Assembly: GCA_000333855.2 (NCBI GenBank)
Contig: CM007335.1
Location: 504,321 to 550,331 of the forward strand
Reading direction: 5' to 3'
Origin: Endotrypanum monterogeii
Taxonomy: Eukaryota; Euglenozoa; Kinetoplastea; Trypanosomatida; Trypanosomatidae
Length of the DNA: 46,011 nucleotides
Shown here: positions 27,198 to 37,146 of the stretch, piece by piece
Position numbering within the stretch: position 1 is the stretch's first letter
Layout of the letters: the number at the start of each line of letters is the position of its first letter
Position numbers and translations under genes: made by a program
Notes under the pieces: generated by a model
Told to the model about the DNA's origin: nothing
The model's database searches: none
What the model saw: only the letters and a program-made list of their open reading frames with translations

Positions 27198-30100
27198 TCA
27201 CGGTAACAAAAAATGACGTACTTTGTATACGTCCTGCATCATGCGATGCTGCTGCTCCGCCTCGGCACTCAAGCGACTGGCGATGTCCGTCACTTCAGAG
27301 GGTAGGCCGGCGTTGCGGCCAATTGCAACACCGAAGCTCGAAGGGGTGACACCGCGGCATGGCTTGTAAGTAAACACCAGCGATGGCTTTGTACGATCCC
27401 TGGCAAGCGGGCCCGGATCACACTCCTTGAAGCCCATGTAATAGCACGTCACATCGCGAGATTCCGAAGGGTGAACGCTGGCCTCTGCCACCTCCTCATC
27501 GCTAGTGGTCCTCAGAGCCACGTAGGGATCGCAGAGATAGCAGTAGTGCGTTACGAACATTGTGGTGGCGTGGCGATCCAGCAAGCACTCCAGCGTTGCG
27601 GCGGCCACGGCAGCACCATCGAAGCTGCTGGTGCCACGTCCAAGCTCGTCCATCAGCACCAGCGAATGCGACAGATGCGGGGAGCGCAGAATGCGACTTG
27701 TCTCATCCATCTCGGAAAGGAAAGTGGAGGCGCCTTCGAGGATGGAGTCGCTGGCACCCATACGACAATACAAACCCTCGAACACAGGCAGCTCCGCTGC
27801 ATCCGCTGGTACGCCGCAGCCCATTTGAGCAAGGAGGACAAAATCTCCTACCATGCGCATGAGGGCGGACTTGCCGCCCATGTTTGGGCCAGTCAGCAGC
27901 CACGCCCCACCCGCGCGCAGCTCAACATCGCAGCTGACGTAGCCGTGAGGAAGAAGCCTATCGAGAATGGGGTGGCGGCCCTCACGAATTCTCAGAACGG
28001 CGGGTGATGGAGCAGAGGGGGAGGGCGCACGCGTATGCACTGGCAGCTCCACAAGAGATGGCATCACGTAGCCTGGCTGCTGGGATACAATGGCGAGAGA
28101 GCGGAAGGCGTCCAGGGACGCAATGGCCTCCACCACACCTTTTATCACCCGCATCGTCTCCGCGTCCGCCACCGTGTCGCACTGGTGCTGTCGCCAAGCC
28201 GCGGTCGCAGCCAACGCCAGGCGCTCCGCTGCCGCCGCCAGAACAGTGTGTTGTTCAGAAATGATGGGCGTGTGGTAGCGCACGTGCGTCTTGGTGCGCG
28301 TCTGCACCACCCAGTCCGATGGCACCCGCGCACACTTCGCGACGGGTACCTCGAGTAGAAAAGAAGTCCCACAAACAGTGCGATACTCGAGCCCAGGCAA
28401 GCCCAAAACATTTCGCGCCGCCTCCAACTCCACTTGCAGAGCTGCCTCCGCCGCCTGCTTTGCCTTCAGATGCGGCAGCAAGATGTCTGGCAGGGTGCTA
28501 CCGCTCTCTATGAAATACTCCAGCGGTGTCGTCGCACTGGTGCGCAGAAGCAACTCATGCTTTTTAAGCAGTCGTGCTACCGCGGAGCCGTGGACAGCCC
28601 CCAACAGCTGAATGAGAAGAGGCGGCGGCTGGCTGATGCTGCTGCTCCTGCTGAGGCCTGCATCGCCGTCCCCCTCGCTCAGCTGCGCTGCCAGCGCGGA
28701 CACACTCCTCACCATGCGCAACAAGCGAGCAAACTCCATAATTTGGCAGCGTTCAGCACATATTTTGCCCACAATGGCCTCGACATCTCCTAACCGTGCG
28801 CACTCGTGCAGGAGATCCTCAACCTGGCCGTTATCGTGGCGGCCTATGAGGTAGAGGAGCACTGTCTGTCGGGCGATAAGGGAGTTTCGCTCGCACAGAG
28901 GCGCAGCAAGCCACCGGCGCAGACACCGGGATCCGCACGGTGTGACGCTGTGGTCAAGAAGACCGATGAGAGAGCCGCGGTGGCCTACACTGTTGTGAAA
29001 CACGTCCAAGGCTCTCAGTGTCGGACCAGGGAGGTGTAGGCGTCGACAATGAGCGTCCCCGCTCGCACCCTCGTGGGGTACAGACGACATCGCTGCCGCT
29101 CCCTCTTCGCTTTCGCGTGGCATGTCTGCAGATGTACTCCCACGCGCGCACAGCAGTCGGTATACCTGATCTAGCTTGTACGGCTTCAGGTAGCCTTCTA
29201 TGATCGCGTCGATGCTCTGCCCTGCGGCGTAGACGTAACCGGAGACGCTGACGTCCTTTCCGTCCTCTTGGCCACTTGCTGTTGGCCCAAAATTGAGCAG
29301 CAACCCGTGATGCAGCACCTTCGCATATATCTCCGGCAGCGCCTTCAAAAAATGTTCTGTGGTGCGCCGCTGCATCAAAGCAACTCCCTCGCGCGCCAGC
29401 AACGGGGACTTTGTCGTCAGTACGATAACCTCGGCAATGTCGTATCGCTGAATGACGTCCTCCAGCTCAAGTGCCCCCCTGACGTCGAAGCGAAGGTACC
29501 GTTGCGTCACAAAACTCACCAACACCACGCACAGCGGAGGCCGCATCGTTGTGGAAGCGGCGTCACTGTTGCCATTATCACCCATCACACCACAGTGACC
29601 AGCATCCACGAAGCACAGAAACAGCTCTGAGGCGTCTTTGGTGGACGAAGAGGCTGCGTGCAAGGTCGCGCAGCCCCCGCCCTCATCATCCCCCTCCTCA
29701 GCTTCTCCTGTCCCCGCGTAGCTTTCTTCCCCTGCTGCAACTTTTCGGTTGTCACCAGAACTTTGCCCGCCGCCACCCACGCCGATGACCGCCTCCGTCG
29801 GGAGAAGAGTGCCACGGCTGTACAGCTGCGATACAGTGCGCGTGAAGAGTCCGCTTTTGAGGCCGTCCACCGCCCGCATCGCCGCCGACTCCTGGTCAGC
29901 GAAGCCGACGTGGTACCCCATCGCAACAAGACGGTGCACGTAGAGATTCACACGGGTGTACGGAAAGCTACTGTACTCGAAGGGCTGCCCTGGGATGCAC
30001 ATGATGCCAACTCGGCGGCTGACCGCACGACTGTCGCAGCCGTAGAATTTTACACGATACCCGCAAGCAACCATCAATATCACGTGTGGCGGAATGGACT

Positions 30101-30239
30101 CCTTCAGCTTCACAACTTGCAGCTCGAGGGGGGTCAGACCCACGCCCTCCGTTTCCCCCTTTACAGCTTCTCGACAGCACAACACCTCGATGGCGTGTGC
30201 GACGTCCTCCCGATCATCCTGTCGGCCACGTTTGCTCAT
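27198..30239 (-). CDS. MSH3: DNA mismatch repair protein MSH3 (MutS family)
   Basis: A 1013-residue MutS homologue. Near the N-terminus, LTPLELQVVKLKESIPPHV and CGYRVKFYG, then YTRVNLYVHRLVAMGYHVGF and the ALYTKST-like SQLYSRGTLLP, form mismatch-binding domain I and follow MSH3 better than MSH2 or MSH6. The central connector, lever and clamp regions follow (HRGSLIGLLDHSVTPCGSR is the typical core entry). The ATPase has Walker A TGPNMGGKS at about residue 782-790 and Walker B LVLMDELGRGTSSFDG at about 857-870, with the THY switch after it. MSH3 pairs with MSH2 to repair insertion-deletion loops. I see no QxxLxxFF PCNA-binding motif in the short N-terminus (MSKRGRQDDRED). The ATG at 30239 is chosen because a likely splice acceptor lies between it and the upstream GTG at 30353, and the extra residues are translated CA-repeat sequence. 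Confidence 0.95.
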   Translation of the reverse strand: MSKRGRQDDREDVAHAIEVLCCREAVKGETEGVGLTPLELQVVKLKESIPPHVILMVACGYRVKFYGCDSRAVSRRVGIMCIPGQPFEYSSFPYTRVNLYVHRLVAMGYHVGFADQESAAMRAVDGLKSGLFTRTVSQLYSRGTLLPTEAVIGVGGGGQSSGDNRKVAAGEESYAGTGEAEEGDDEGGGCATLHAASSSTKDASELFLCFVDAGHCGVMGDNGNSDAASTTMRPPLCVVLVSFVTQRYLRFDVRGALELEDVIQRYDIAEVIVLTTKSPLLAREGVALMQRRTTEHFLKALPEIYAKVLHHGLLLNFGPTASGQEDGKDVSVSGYVYAAGQSIDAIIEGYLKPYKLDQVYRLLCARGSTSADMPRESEEGAAAMSSVPHEGASGDAHCRRLHLPGPTLRALDVFHNSVGHRGSLIGLLDHSVTPCGSRCLRRWLAAPLCERNSLIARQTVLLYLIGRHDNGQVEDLLHECARLGDVEAIVGKICAERCQIMEFARLLRMVRSVSALAAQLSEGDGDAGLSRSSSISQPPPLLIQLLGAVHGSAVARLLKKHELLLRTSATTPLEYFIESGSTLPDILLPHLKAKQAAEAALQVELEAARNVLGLPGLEYRTVCGTSFLLEVPVAKCARVPSDWVVQTRTKTHVRYHTPIISEQHTVLAAAAERLALAATAAWRQHQCDTVADAETMRVIKGVVEAIASLDAFRSLAIVSQQPGYVMPSLVELPVHTRAPSPSAPSPAVLRIREGRHPILDRLLPHGYVSCDVELRAGGAWLLTGPNMGGKSALMRMVGDFVLLAQMGCGVPADAAELPVFEGLYCRMGASDSILEGASTFLSEMDETSRILRSPHLSHSLVLMDELGRGTSSFDGAAVAAATLECLLDRHATTMFVTHYCYLCDPYVALRTTSDEEVAEASVHPSESRDVTCYYMGFKECDPGPLARDRTKPSLVFTYKPCRGVTPSSFGVAIGRNAGLPSEVTDIASRLSAEAEQQHRMMQDVYKVRHFLLP

Positions 30240-30566
30240 CAGCGCCTTCTTTTTTTTTCCCCGTGTGTGTGTGTGTGGAGGATGCGAAATGCCCTCGCCG
30301 ACGTCTACGCGTGAAGGAATCAGAAGTGGGGCAGGGTGGGAGAGAGAAGGCACAGCAGTGCAACAAGTATTAGCTCACGGGGGAGAAGCAAAGCAGAAAT
30401 TGCGGGGATTGCTGAGGATTTTTCTGACACTACCGCAGGGATTGGGTGGCGATGCGGCACTTACTCTATTGGCTTGGTATGTCCCACTCGACTTGAACTA
30501 TTTCTATTGTACTCTCTCTCTCTATGTGTTGCTCACTCTGCAGGAATACGATGTCTGCATGAATGT

Positions 30567-30599
<33 letters not shown>

Positions 30600-31693
30600 G
30601 CCCGGGAAACAAAGGAGGGGGAATGAAGAATGAAGGCCCTCGGGAGAAGAGTAGAGGAAGAGAGCAAACTGTGTATCACACAAAGGGGGGGGGGAGGGGA
30701 GGAGGCGTTTGTGGAATGAAAACAGCTTTCGTGTATTCGAGGATATGAATTGAACTATCGATGTGAACTACAGAGTAGGCTTACCTACAGATACCTTGCA
30801 TGCGCAGACGACCCGACGATGCACAAGGCAACAAAGACAGGATAGATACACAGAGAAAGAGAGAGGGGGAGAGAAACACGTGACAGATGAGGAGACACCT
30901 TCAAGTTGTCTGCAGTCTTTTTTTCCCCGAGGAGTGCACGCGAATGGTCGGACGCGTGACTTTTTTTTTTTTCTTCTTCTTTACCTTGATGGACCCGTGA
31001 ACTCACAGCGTAGCGAACAGCGACGGCGGCTGCAGCGGCGTGAGTTGAGGCGTTCCCTTCCCTCCTACGCGCGTCAACCCACCCACATCCCTCCTCACCC
31101 TTGAGCATATTCTGTTTCTGCTTAACCACCACATCCAAGCAACGAAGATGTTTCACTGAACGATGTGCGGTAAGTATTAGAGGAGAGGGAAGGATGAAGC
31201 TGGGGTAATGATGAGTCGGGTGAAGATAAATAAAACGTTAGCAACAGAGAGCAGCCTGAGAAGAATGATCCGTCAAGCGCATTCACCCAAGCATCCTCAT
31301 CGCCGATGTTGCACACAACTGAGTCCAAAAACAAAATTCAAAAACACATACACACAACCTGCCCCCACGCACTTCCCCCTCACTGACTCATTGAGACAAA
31401 GATTGCAAGTGTGAGAGAGAATCCAAAAGTGTGACGATGCTAGTGCCAATATTTGCCGAAAAGGGGGAGGGGGTTCAAAAAAAAAAAGCGCGTAACTCAG
31501 AAAACATATCGAGTGCCGTGGAGTCACGGCAGGCGCAATAAAAATAAGCGGCACCCTTGGGCGTGTGAGTGACAGTGTGCGTGGGTGCCTGTCAGACCTA
31601 CACAGCCATAACGCTTCACTGCCGCCCGGTACCCTGCGACTAAAAACACAGCTCAGTTCTCCCCGCGTCGATCGGGACACCCCCCCCCACCCA

Positions 31694-31733
<40 letters not shown>

Positions 31734-31831
31734 CTCTTTGCAACGCGTCCTGACGAAAACCAAAATAAATAAGAAGGCGGGAAAGAGAAGGCAGACAGAC
31801 ATCATGCCTCCCTCTTGATGTTGCTTCACGC
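30240..31831. other. Spacer between GlnRS and MSH3
   Basis: About 1.6 kb with no supported gene. It contains GT tracts at 30260-30276 and 30567-30599, a poly-T run at 30960-30973, a poly-A run near 31478-31489, and a CA tract at 31695-31730. The region next to MSH3 holds a probable splice acceptor. Confidence 0.55.
30300..30350 (-). promoter_or_regulatory. Putative trans-splice acceptor for MSH3
   Basis: Read on the minus strand, a long pyrimidine-rich stretch (complement of about 30307-30350, including CTTCTCTCTCCCACC) is followed by the first AG at about 30305-30306. This would give a 5' UTR of about 65 bases plus the spliced leader. Kinetoplastid acceptors follow this polypyrimidine-then-AG rule. 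The site is predicted by eye only. Confidence 0.4.
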
Positions 31832-33541
31832 CTACTTCCTCGGAGGCACCGGCTCTGCCAGGGTCGCCTTGCCCTTGTCCTCGCGAAGCCCCAGCACTCG
31901 GTTCATCACCAGGTGGTCCGCTGTAGTATCAGGGTCAACGACGAAGTATCCAAAGCGCTCCACCTGAATAGACTCGAAACACTTCAACTTCTCCACGCCC
32001 TTCTCAGCGTACCCGTGTGACACCACCTCGCTTTTATCGTCGATAAACTTTAAGAACTCCGGATCGATGGCTGCGCGGTCGTCCTTGAGGAGCGCGGTGT
32101 ACAAACGCACCTCCACCGGCGTACAAGCCGTCGCGCTCACCCAGGAGATGTTTGTCTTCGGCTTCTGCTTCCTCTCAAAATCAACGTCCACGTGAATCAC
32201 TATTGGCCTCCCCATAGCGTCCACCTCGAAATGTTTGCACACAACGTTGCCCGAATACTTGAGACCCACCACACGTGGACCAGGGGCCAGGCCGTAAAAC
32301 TTGTTGTTGTTGTCCTCCGTGTGAAAGTCGCTGCGGTCGATATAAAAAGTATCCGTGAACACCACAGTGCGGCTGCCGAGCTCCGGCTTGCGCGGGTGGT
32401 TGGGGCATTCACAGGCCCACTCTCCTTTCCAGTTGTCGACCACAACTTTTATGGGGTCAATCACCATCAGCCGGCGCTCGCAGTGCTCGTCAAGGTCCTC
32501 ACGCAGGGTGTTCTCCAGCATGTTGATCTGAATCACATTCATGGAGCGTGTGATGCCCACTAGCTCGCAGAACCGATTGATTGCGGCTGGGGTGTAGCCG
32601 CGGCGACGCATGCCAGCGAGGGTGAGCAGGCGGGGATCGTCGAAGCCTCGAACGATGCCCTTGCGCACCAACACATTAATTTTTCGCTTCGAGAGCAACG
32701 ATCCCGTTACGTTGAGGCGGCTAAACTCCCACACATGTGGACGCCAGAGGTTGAGCTCGCTCAGCAACCAGAAGTAGCTCTCGCGGCGTGTCTCGAACTC
32801 TAGGGTGCACAAACTGTAGTCGATGTCCTCGAGCGAGTCGATGAGACAGTGCGTGAAGTCGTAGCTTGGATATATGCACCACCTGTCTTTGACGTGTGGG
32901 TGCTCGACGTACTTGACGCGGTACGCGATGAAATCTCGCATATTTGGGTTATCACTTTGCATGTCACCCTTCACCCGAAGCGTTGCCTCACCCTCGGCGT
33001 AGCGACCCTGGCGCATGTGGTTGAAGAGAAGCAGATTTTCCTCGACACTGCGGCGTCGCCATGGGCTGTCCTCCCGGATCTCCCGTTGGTGCTTCAGCTC
33101 GTCCGGCGTGCTGTGGTCGACATAGGCCTTGCCAGCCTTGATGAGTTGCACGGCAAAGTCGTAGAGCTGATCGAAGTAGTCGGAAGAAAATGTTACCCAG
33201 TCGGGCCTCCACCCCATCCACTCGACCATCTCGAGGATGGCATCAATGTAGACCTGCTCCTCCGCCTCAGGGTTCGTGTCGTCGTAGCGTAGGTAGCACT
33301 TGCCGCCGTGCGCGCGTGCTGTACCGAAGTTAAGATTCATACTCTTCGCATGGCCAATGTGCAGAAACCCATTTGGCTCTGGGGGAAAGCGGAAGAAAGG
33401 CCTCCCGCCCGTTTTCCCCTCGTGCGCCGCGAGGAGCTCGGCTGTATTTTGGTACCCAGCAACGGGGCGGCCACTCTGGAGAATCGACAGGTCGCGCTTT
33501 GTCTCCATCGTACGATCCTCAACACCTATCGCTGCCGCCAT
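31832..33541 (-). CDS. GlnRS: Glutaminyl-tRNA synthetase (class I)
   Basis: A 569-residue class I synthetase charging tRNA-Gln. Residues 52-67 contain PPEPNGFLHIGHAKSM with the HIGH motif at 61-64; YLRYDDTNPEAEEQVYIDAI at 84-102 is characteristic of GlnRS/GluRS; WCIYPSYDFTHCLIDSLEDI lies at 221-240; and LLSKRK at 282-287 is the KMSKS-type loop, matching the GlnRS form closely. The C-terminal half contains the two anticodon-binding beta-barrels (SRTVVFTDTFYIDRSDF; KVSWVSA-like NISWVSATACTPVEVRLY). The extra N-terminal domain of about 180 residues found in most eukaryotic GlnRS is absent, so the length is close to the bacterial form. Trypanosomatids are known to use one GlnRS in cytosol and mitochondrion; I see no obvious presequence. 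The ATG at 33541 directly precedes the conserved region. Confidence 0.97.
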   Translation of the reverse strand: MAAAIGVEDRTMETKRDLSILQSGRPVAGYQNTAELLAAHEGKTGGRPFFRFPPEPNGFLHIGHAKSMNLNFGTARAHGGKCYLRYDDTNPEAEEQVYIDAILEMVEWMGWRPDWVTFSSDYFDQLYDFAVQLIKAGKAYVDHSTPDELKHQREIREDSPWRRRSVEENLLLFNHMRQGRYAEGEATLRVKGDMQSDNPNMRDFIAYRVKYVEHPHVKDRWCIYPSYDFTHCLIDSLEDIDYSLCTLEFETRRESYFWLLSELNLWRPHVWEFSRLNVTGSLLSKRKINVLVRKGIVRGFDDPRLLTLAGMRRRGYTPAAINRFCELVGITRSMNVIQINMLENTLREDLDEHCERRLMVIDPIKVVVDNWKGEWACECPNHPRKPELGSRTVVFTDTFYIDRSDFHTEDNNNKFYGLAPGPRVVGLKYSGNVVCKHFEVDAMGRPIVIHVDVDFERKQKPKTNISWVSATACTPVEVRLYTALLKDDRAAIDPEFLKFIDDKSEVVSHGYAEKGVEKLKCFESIQVERFGYFVVDPDTTADHLVMNRVLGLREDKGKATLAEPVPPRK

Positions 33542-35484
33542 CTTTGCCAGGCGCGGAAGTATTTGGCGAAACGTTTTTTTTTATTTTTTTTTCTCCCCTT
33601 GGAGCTTGAGAGGGAAGTGAATAAGCGGCGGCAGAGAGGGAAAGGCAGGTGTAGCTGTACTCTCGTCAATGTGTTGTGCAGGCGGACGATATATGTGTAT
33701 ATATATATATTTATATATATATATATATACATATACAGAGGGTGAGAGGGATACCTAGTGGTGTATTCCATAAATCGAGTATGCACGGGTATGGTGTGCA
33801 ATTTCGAGGACAAGAGCAGCAATCGGGATATGAGCGCAGACGTCACCGCACAAGAGGAGTTCAGAAGGCAGCACACAGATTCACATGCATGGGAAGAAAG
33901 AGCTAGGAGATGGAAGAGGTTGGATGGTGTGAATCCGTGAGAGTGAGCCCGCCCTAGAGATCCTAACACTCTCCATTGGCCAGCAGCTCGGAATCACACA
34001 CGCCACATACCAACACAAAAGGAGCGCGGAGCGAGCACGAGTCTATTACGTGCCACACGCACACGCACACAGACACTTTCCCGTGATCCTGTAAACGAGG
34101 GGAGGAGATAAGGTCCGAGTAGACCCCAGAACGGTTTATCTTCCAAGTCGCAGCGTAGTCGACGGTGCATCACCAGGAGAGAAGTGTACGCCATATGGAG
34201 CTGACATTCGTTCATCGAAGACGACATCACAGCGCGCAGCTGGATTCTTACTACAATCGACACAGAAAAAGAAAAACAAAACCAAAAAAAAAAGTGACCA
34301 TACCGAAGTACCTGTCTTCCGCAGTGAGCCCCCACACCGGTTGCGAGCGCCCATCCGCCCCCTGCCGCATCTGCGTTAGAGGCGACTACTTCCCACCTCC
34401 CTCCTCGCCCTCGCCAATTCACGTTCGAGCCTGAACACACGCATACAAACGGTTCGTTTCTGTCTCTAGCAACACGACCCTGAAGACGCGCTGAGCACAG
34501 GTCACTGATATTGCACGCCTTTCCTTAGTTCGCCCTCTTTTCTTTGAAATATACCTCCGGTTTGGAGATGGACATGTTTACACCATTCTAGATGCGCGTC
34601 TGCGTGCGTGAAGGAAGAAAGGGTAGAGGGGAGGAAGAAGGAGACAGACGGAGGCACAAGCTCGTGTACGGGCCGCAAGCTCAATTTATAAGCACCTTCA
34701 ACAGCACAACCTAAAATGTACCAACAAACATAAACACCCGTTCCTCTTATCAAGACATCTCCCTGCTGCATTTTTATGCTGAGGTCCCTTCACGCGTCGC
34801 ACTTCGATGGATATGGGCTTTCATTGGGAAAAAAAGAAAGAAGATGGACGCTTCGCGTTGAGCCCCACATTTCTCCTCGCCCCTTACTGAGCTTCGCTGA
34901 AGTCTGTTGTACCCCCCCTCCCCTCCCGGACACGATGCATGCAATTACCCAATGGGAGAGAAGTACTAAAACAGCGCCACCACAACGTCTCTATGTCTCT
35001 ATGAATCATAATTAAGCTGGAGGCAGCCCGTTAGGCACGGAAATATATAAACCAATGAAAACAACGATGATATCAGATGAAGAACAGCTAATAGATAGAT
35101 ATAGATATATATAGATATATATATCGGTGAGGAATAGGACGACCGCCCCACCCCACTCTCACCCCGACTACACACGTTATATGAGCCAACGCGTACGTAA
35201 CCGATCATTAGTAAGAGGGACAACGCGGGGCAGGGAAAAAAACGAGGCACAGTCACACGCACAGCCCCCGAGGTCCTTGCCGAGAAAAAAAAAACCGAGA
35301 GAGAGTCCCACAAGATCTGTGACTGGGGAGGGGGGAAGGGGAGAGGTGAAGGGCGACTGGTAGCACAACATGGTGATCGCGCACACGAAACAGCAACACA
35401 GTTCACAAATGCACAAACACCTACGAACGTGTTCTCCACCCACTCGAGCTCCACCCTCCCTATCGCCTGATGCCCACAGTGCCT
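33542..35484. other. Long spacer between PCNA and GlnRS
   Basis: Over 1.9 kb with no supported gene. It contains poly-T runs next to the GlnRS start, a TA-rich tract at 33696-33731, poly-A runs near 34286 and 35285, and a TAGATA-type tract at 35092-35124. It should comprise the PCNA 3' UTR and the GlnRS leader. Confidence 0.6.
33603..33660 (-). promoter_or_regulatory. Putative trans-splice acceptor for GlnRS
   Basis: On the minus strand a pyrimidine-rich run (complement of about 33607-33655, including CCTTTCCCTCTCTGCC and CTTCCCTCTC) is followed by AG at about 33605-33606. The predicted 5' UTR is about 64 bases. Read by eye; weaker AGs lie further downstream. Confidence 0.42.
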
Positions 35485-36363
35485 TCACTCCGCATCGTCT
35501 ACCTTTGGCGCCAAGTAGTAGCGCAGGTAACCGACGTTATCGATGCCATACTCTACCATGCACGGACTGTCCTTGGCGAACTTGAGTGTGACTCGCTCGC
35601 TGAGCGTCGAGCCTTTGGCAAAGATGCCCATGAAGCGCAGCGCAAAGGACAACGTGATGGGCTCCTCCATCGTCACCTCTACCCCTATGGCGCCGCTTCC
35701 GCCATCGACCTTGTTGTACTTGCGCGAGATGGGCTCGTCCTCGTCCTCTCGGATCTCTGCTTTCACCTCTGCCTTCACCTCCGGCTTGGTGCTGCGGTCT
35801 GACACACCGGCAGCCTGGAGGAAGGCGTAGCCCTGGCCTAAGTCACCAGAGGAGCTGAACTTCACACCCTCCTTGCTGACGGCGATGGTGACTGTGTCGC
35901 CGAAGATTTGCATATCGCGCACAATTTTTGCGAACTCGGCAGAGTTGAGTGTGACAGTGCTGCTGTAGTCCATCTCTGGAATGCCCATCGACTCTGCTTC
36001 GATTTCTAGAAGCTTCAGCTGGTACTCACACCTGCGCGTCTTCTCCGAGCTTTCGGAAGTCAGAGTGACCACGTCCAGGTCATCGTCGTGGCGCAGACTG
36101 AGGCTGTCGCTGCCATCGACAATCTTTAGGACCTTGGATAGGGAGGCGAGGTTGAGGCCGAGGATACTGTTGCGCTCACACTGATACTTGACAAAGCAAT
36201 CGTCGCGCAGAAGCATGTGAACGAGGGCAACATGGCTGGAGTCCATGGCCTGGATGGACAATCCACCAGGATTGCAGTCGAAGTTCGCCTCATTCACCAA
36301 CCCATTGATGCATTCGACCAAGCGCTTCCACAGGCTGGCGTACTGAACATGAGCCTCGAGCAT
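35485..36363 (-). CDS. PCNA: Proliferating cell nuclear antigen (sliding clamp)
   Basis: A 292-residue PCNA covering both clamp domains. MLEAHVQYASLWKRLVECI opens domain 1; GGLSIQAMDSSHVALVHMLL (33-52) and LGLNLASLSKVLK follow; the interdomain connector lies near 120-134 (IEAESMGIPEMDYSSTV). K164 in VSKEGVKFSSSGDLG occupies the same position as the K164 that carries ubiquitin/SUMO in other eukaryotes. The C-terminus GYLRYYLAPKVDD is canonical. Human PCNA has 261 residues; the excess is a charged insertion at about 188-224 containing KPEVKAEVKAEIREDEDE, located in the loop after the GYAFLQ strand. I believe a longer loop here is shared by trypanosomatids, but cannot check. The clamp tethers polymerases and repair factors to DNA. 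The ATG at 36363 matches the family start. Confidence 0.98.
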   Translation of the reverse strand: MLEAHVQYASLWKRLVECINGLVNEANFDCNPGGLSIQAMDSSHVALVHMLLRDDCFVKYQCERNSILGLNLASLSKVLKIVDGSDSLSLRHDDDLDVVTLTSESSEKTRRCEYQLKLLEIEAESMGIPEMDYSSTVTLNSAEFAKIVRDMQIFGDTVTIAVSKEGVKFSSSGDLGQGYAFLQAAGVSDRSTKPEVKAEVKAEIREDEDEPISRKYNKVDGGSGAIGVEVTMEEPITLSFALRFMGIFAKGSTLSERVTLKFAKDSPCMVEYGIDNVGYLRYYLAPKVDDAE

Positions 36364-36481
36364 GATGGCGAGGAGCGTTGGATAGTATTTTAATATATAT
36401 GTATAGATATATGTATATGTGCGATGTCCTACGATGTCGTAGACGCAAACGTGTGTGGATGTTTCTGTAACGGTGTGGGTG

Positions 36482-36517
<36 letters not shown>

Positions 36518-37146
36518 ATGTGTGGCGTACCGATGTGATTTGTAGATCCTATTGCGATATATTCATGTAAATATGATGATGACGAGGTTTGGTGCCGACA
36601 TCAGGGAGACGAAGGACAGGCACGGAAAAGAAAAAGTCAGATAGACACAGAATCGCGGATGCCAGTTCCAATGCAGCCAGTGCCTTGATGACATAGTGGG
36701 AGAGGGGAAATCGGCGCACAGTGGCCTGAAGAGATGAACAGGTCAACGAGGTCAGTACTACCTCAAAACAAAAATCACATATATGACGAACAACGAGAGT
36801 CGAAGCGGAGGTCGGCCCCCCTCTCCAGATGCGAGACAAAATTTCGCTTCAAAAGATGCGATGCTGACGGCAGGGGTGGGCGCTGGGGAGTGTTGGAAAA
36901 ATATATATCCAAAAAGCGTGAGCTTCGAGAGAGATGATATGCACGCAAGAATCCGCCTCTTCCTTTCGACTGAGAACAAAAGTTTATTGCACACCCCCTC
37001 TTGTGTACCTCAAAGGGAGTTCGGACAGACGTGGAATGAGGCAGATTTTGGGGCAATCCTGCCCCCAAGCTCCACTGTGGACAACGTATGGCCCCACATA
37101 CGTGCCTGCGAGCAACCATTTGATGATTCGCTGGGTATGCAGGACC
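36364..37146. other. Spacer between PMK and PCNA, TA-rich near PCNA
   Basis: About 780 bp with no gene. TA-rich tracts lie at about 36389-36420 and 36485-36516, both within 155 bases upstream of the PCNA start codon. The remainder is mixed sequence belonging to the PMK 3' side. Confidence 0.6.
36485..36516. repeat. TA dinucleotide microsatellite upstream of PCNA
   Basis: A nearly pure TA tract of about 32 bases, about 120 bases before the PCNA ATG. Such tracts can cruciform or slip and are often length-variable. Confidence 0.92.

Noticed and set aside
30240..30353. N-terminal extension of MSH3
   Set aside because: It begins with GTG, contains a Thr-His/Lys run from repeats, and starts upstream of the likely splice acceptor.
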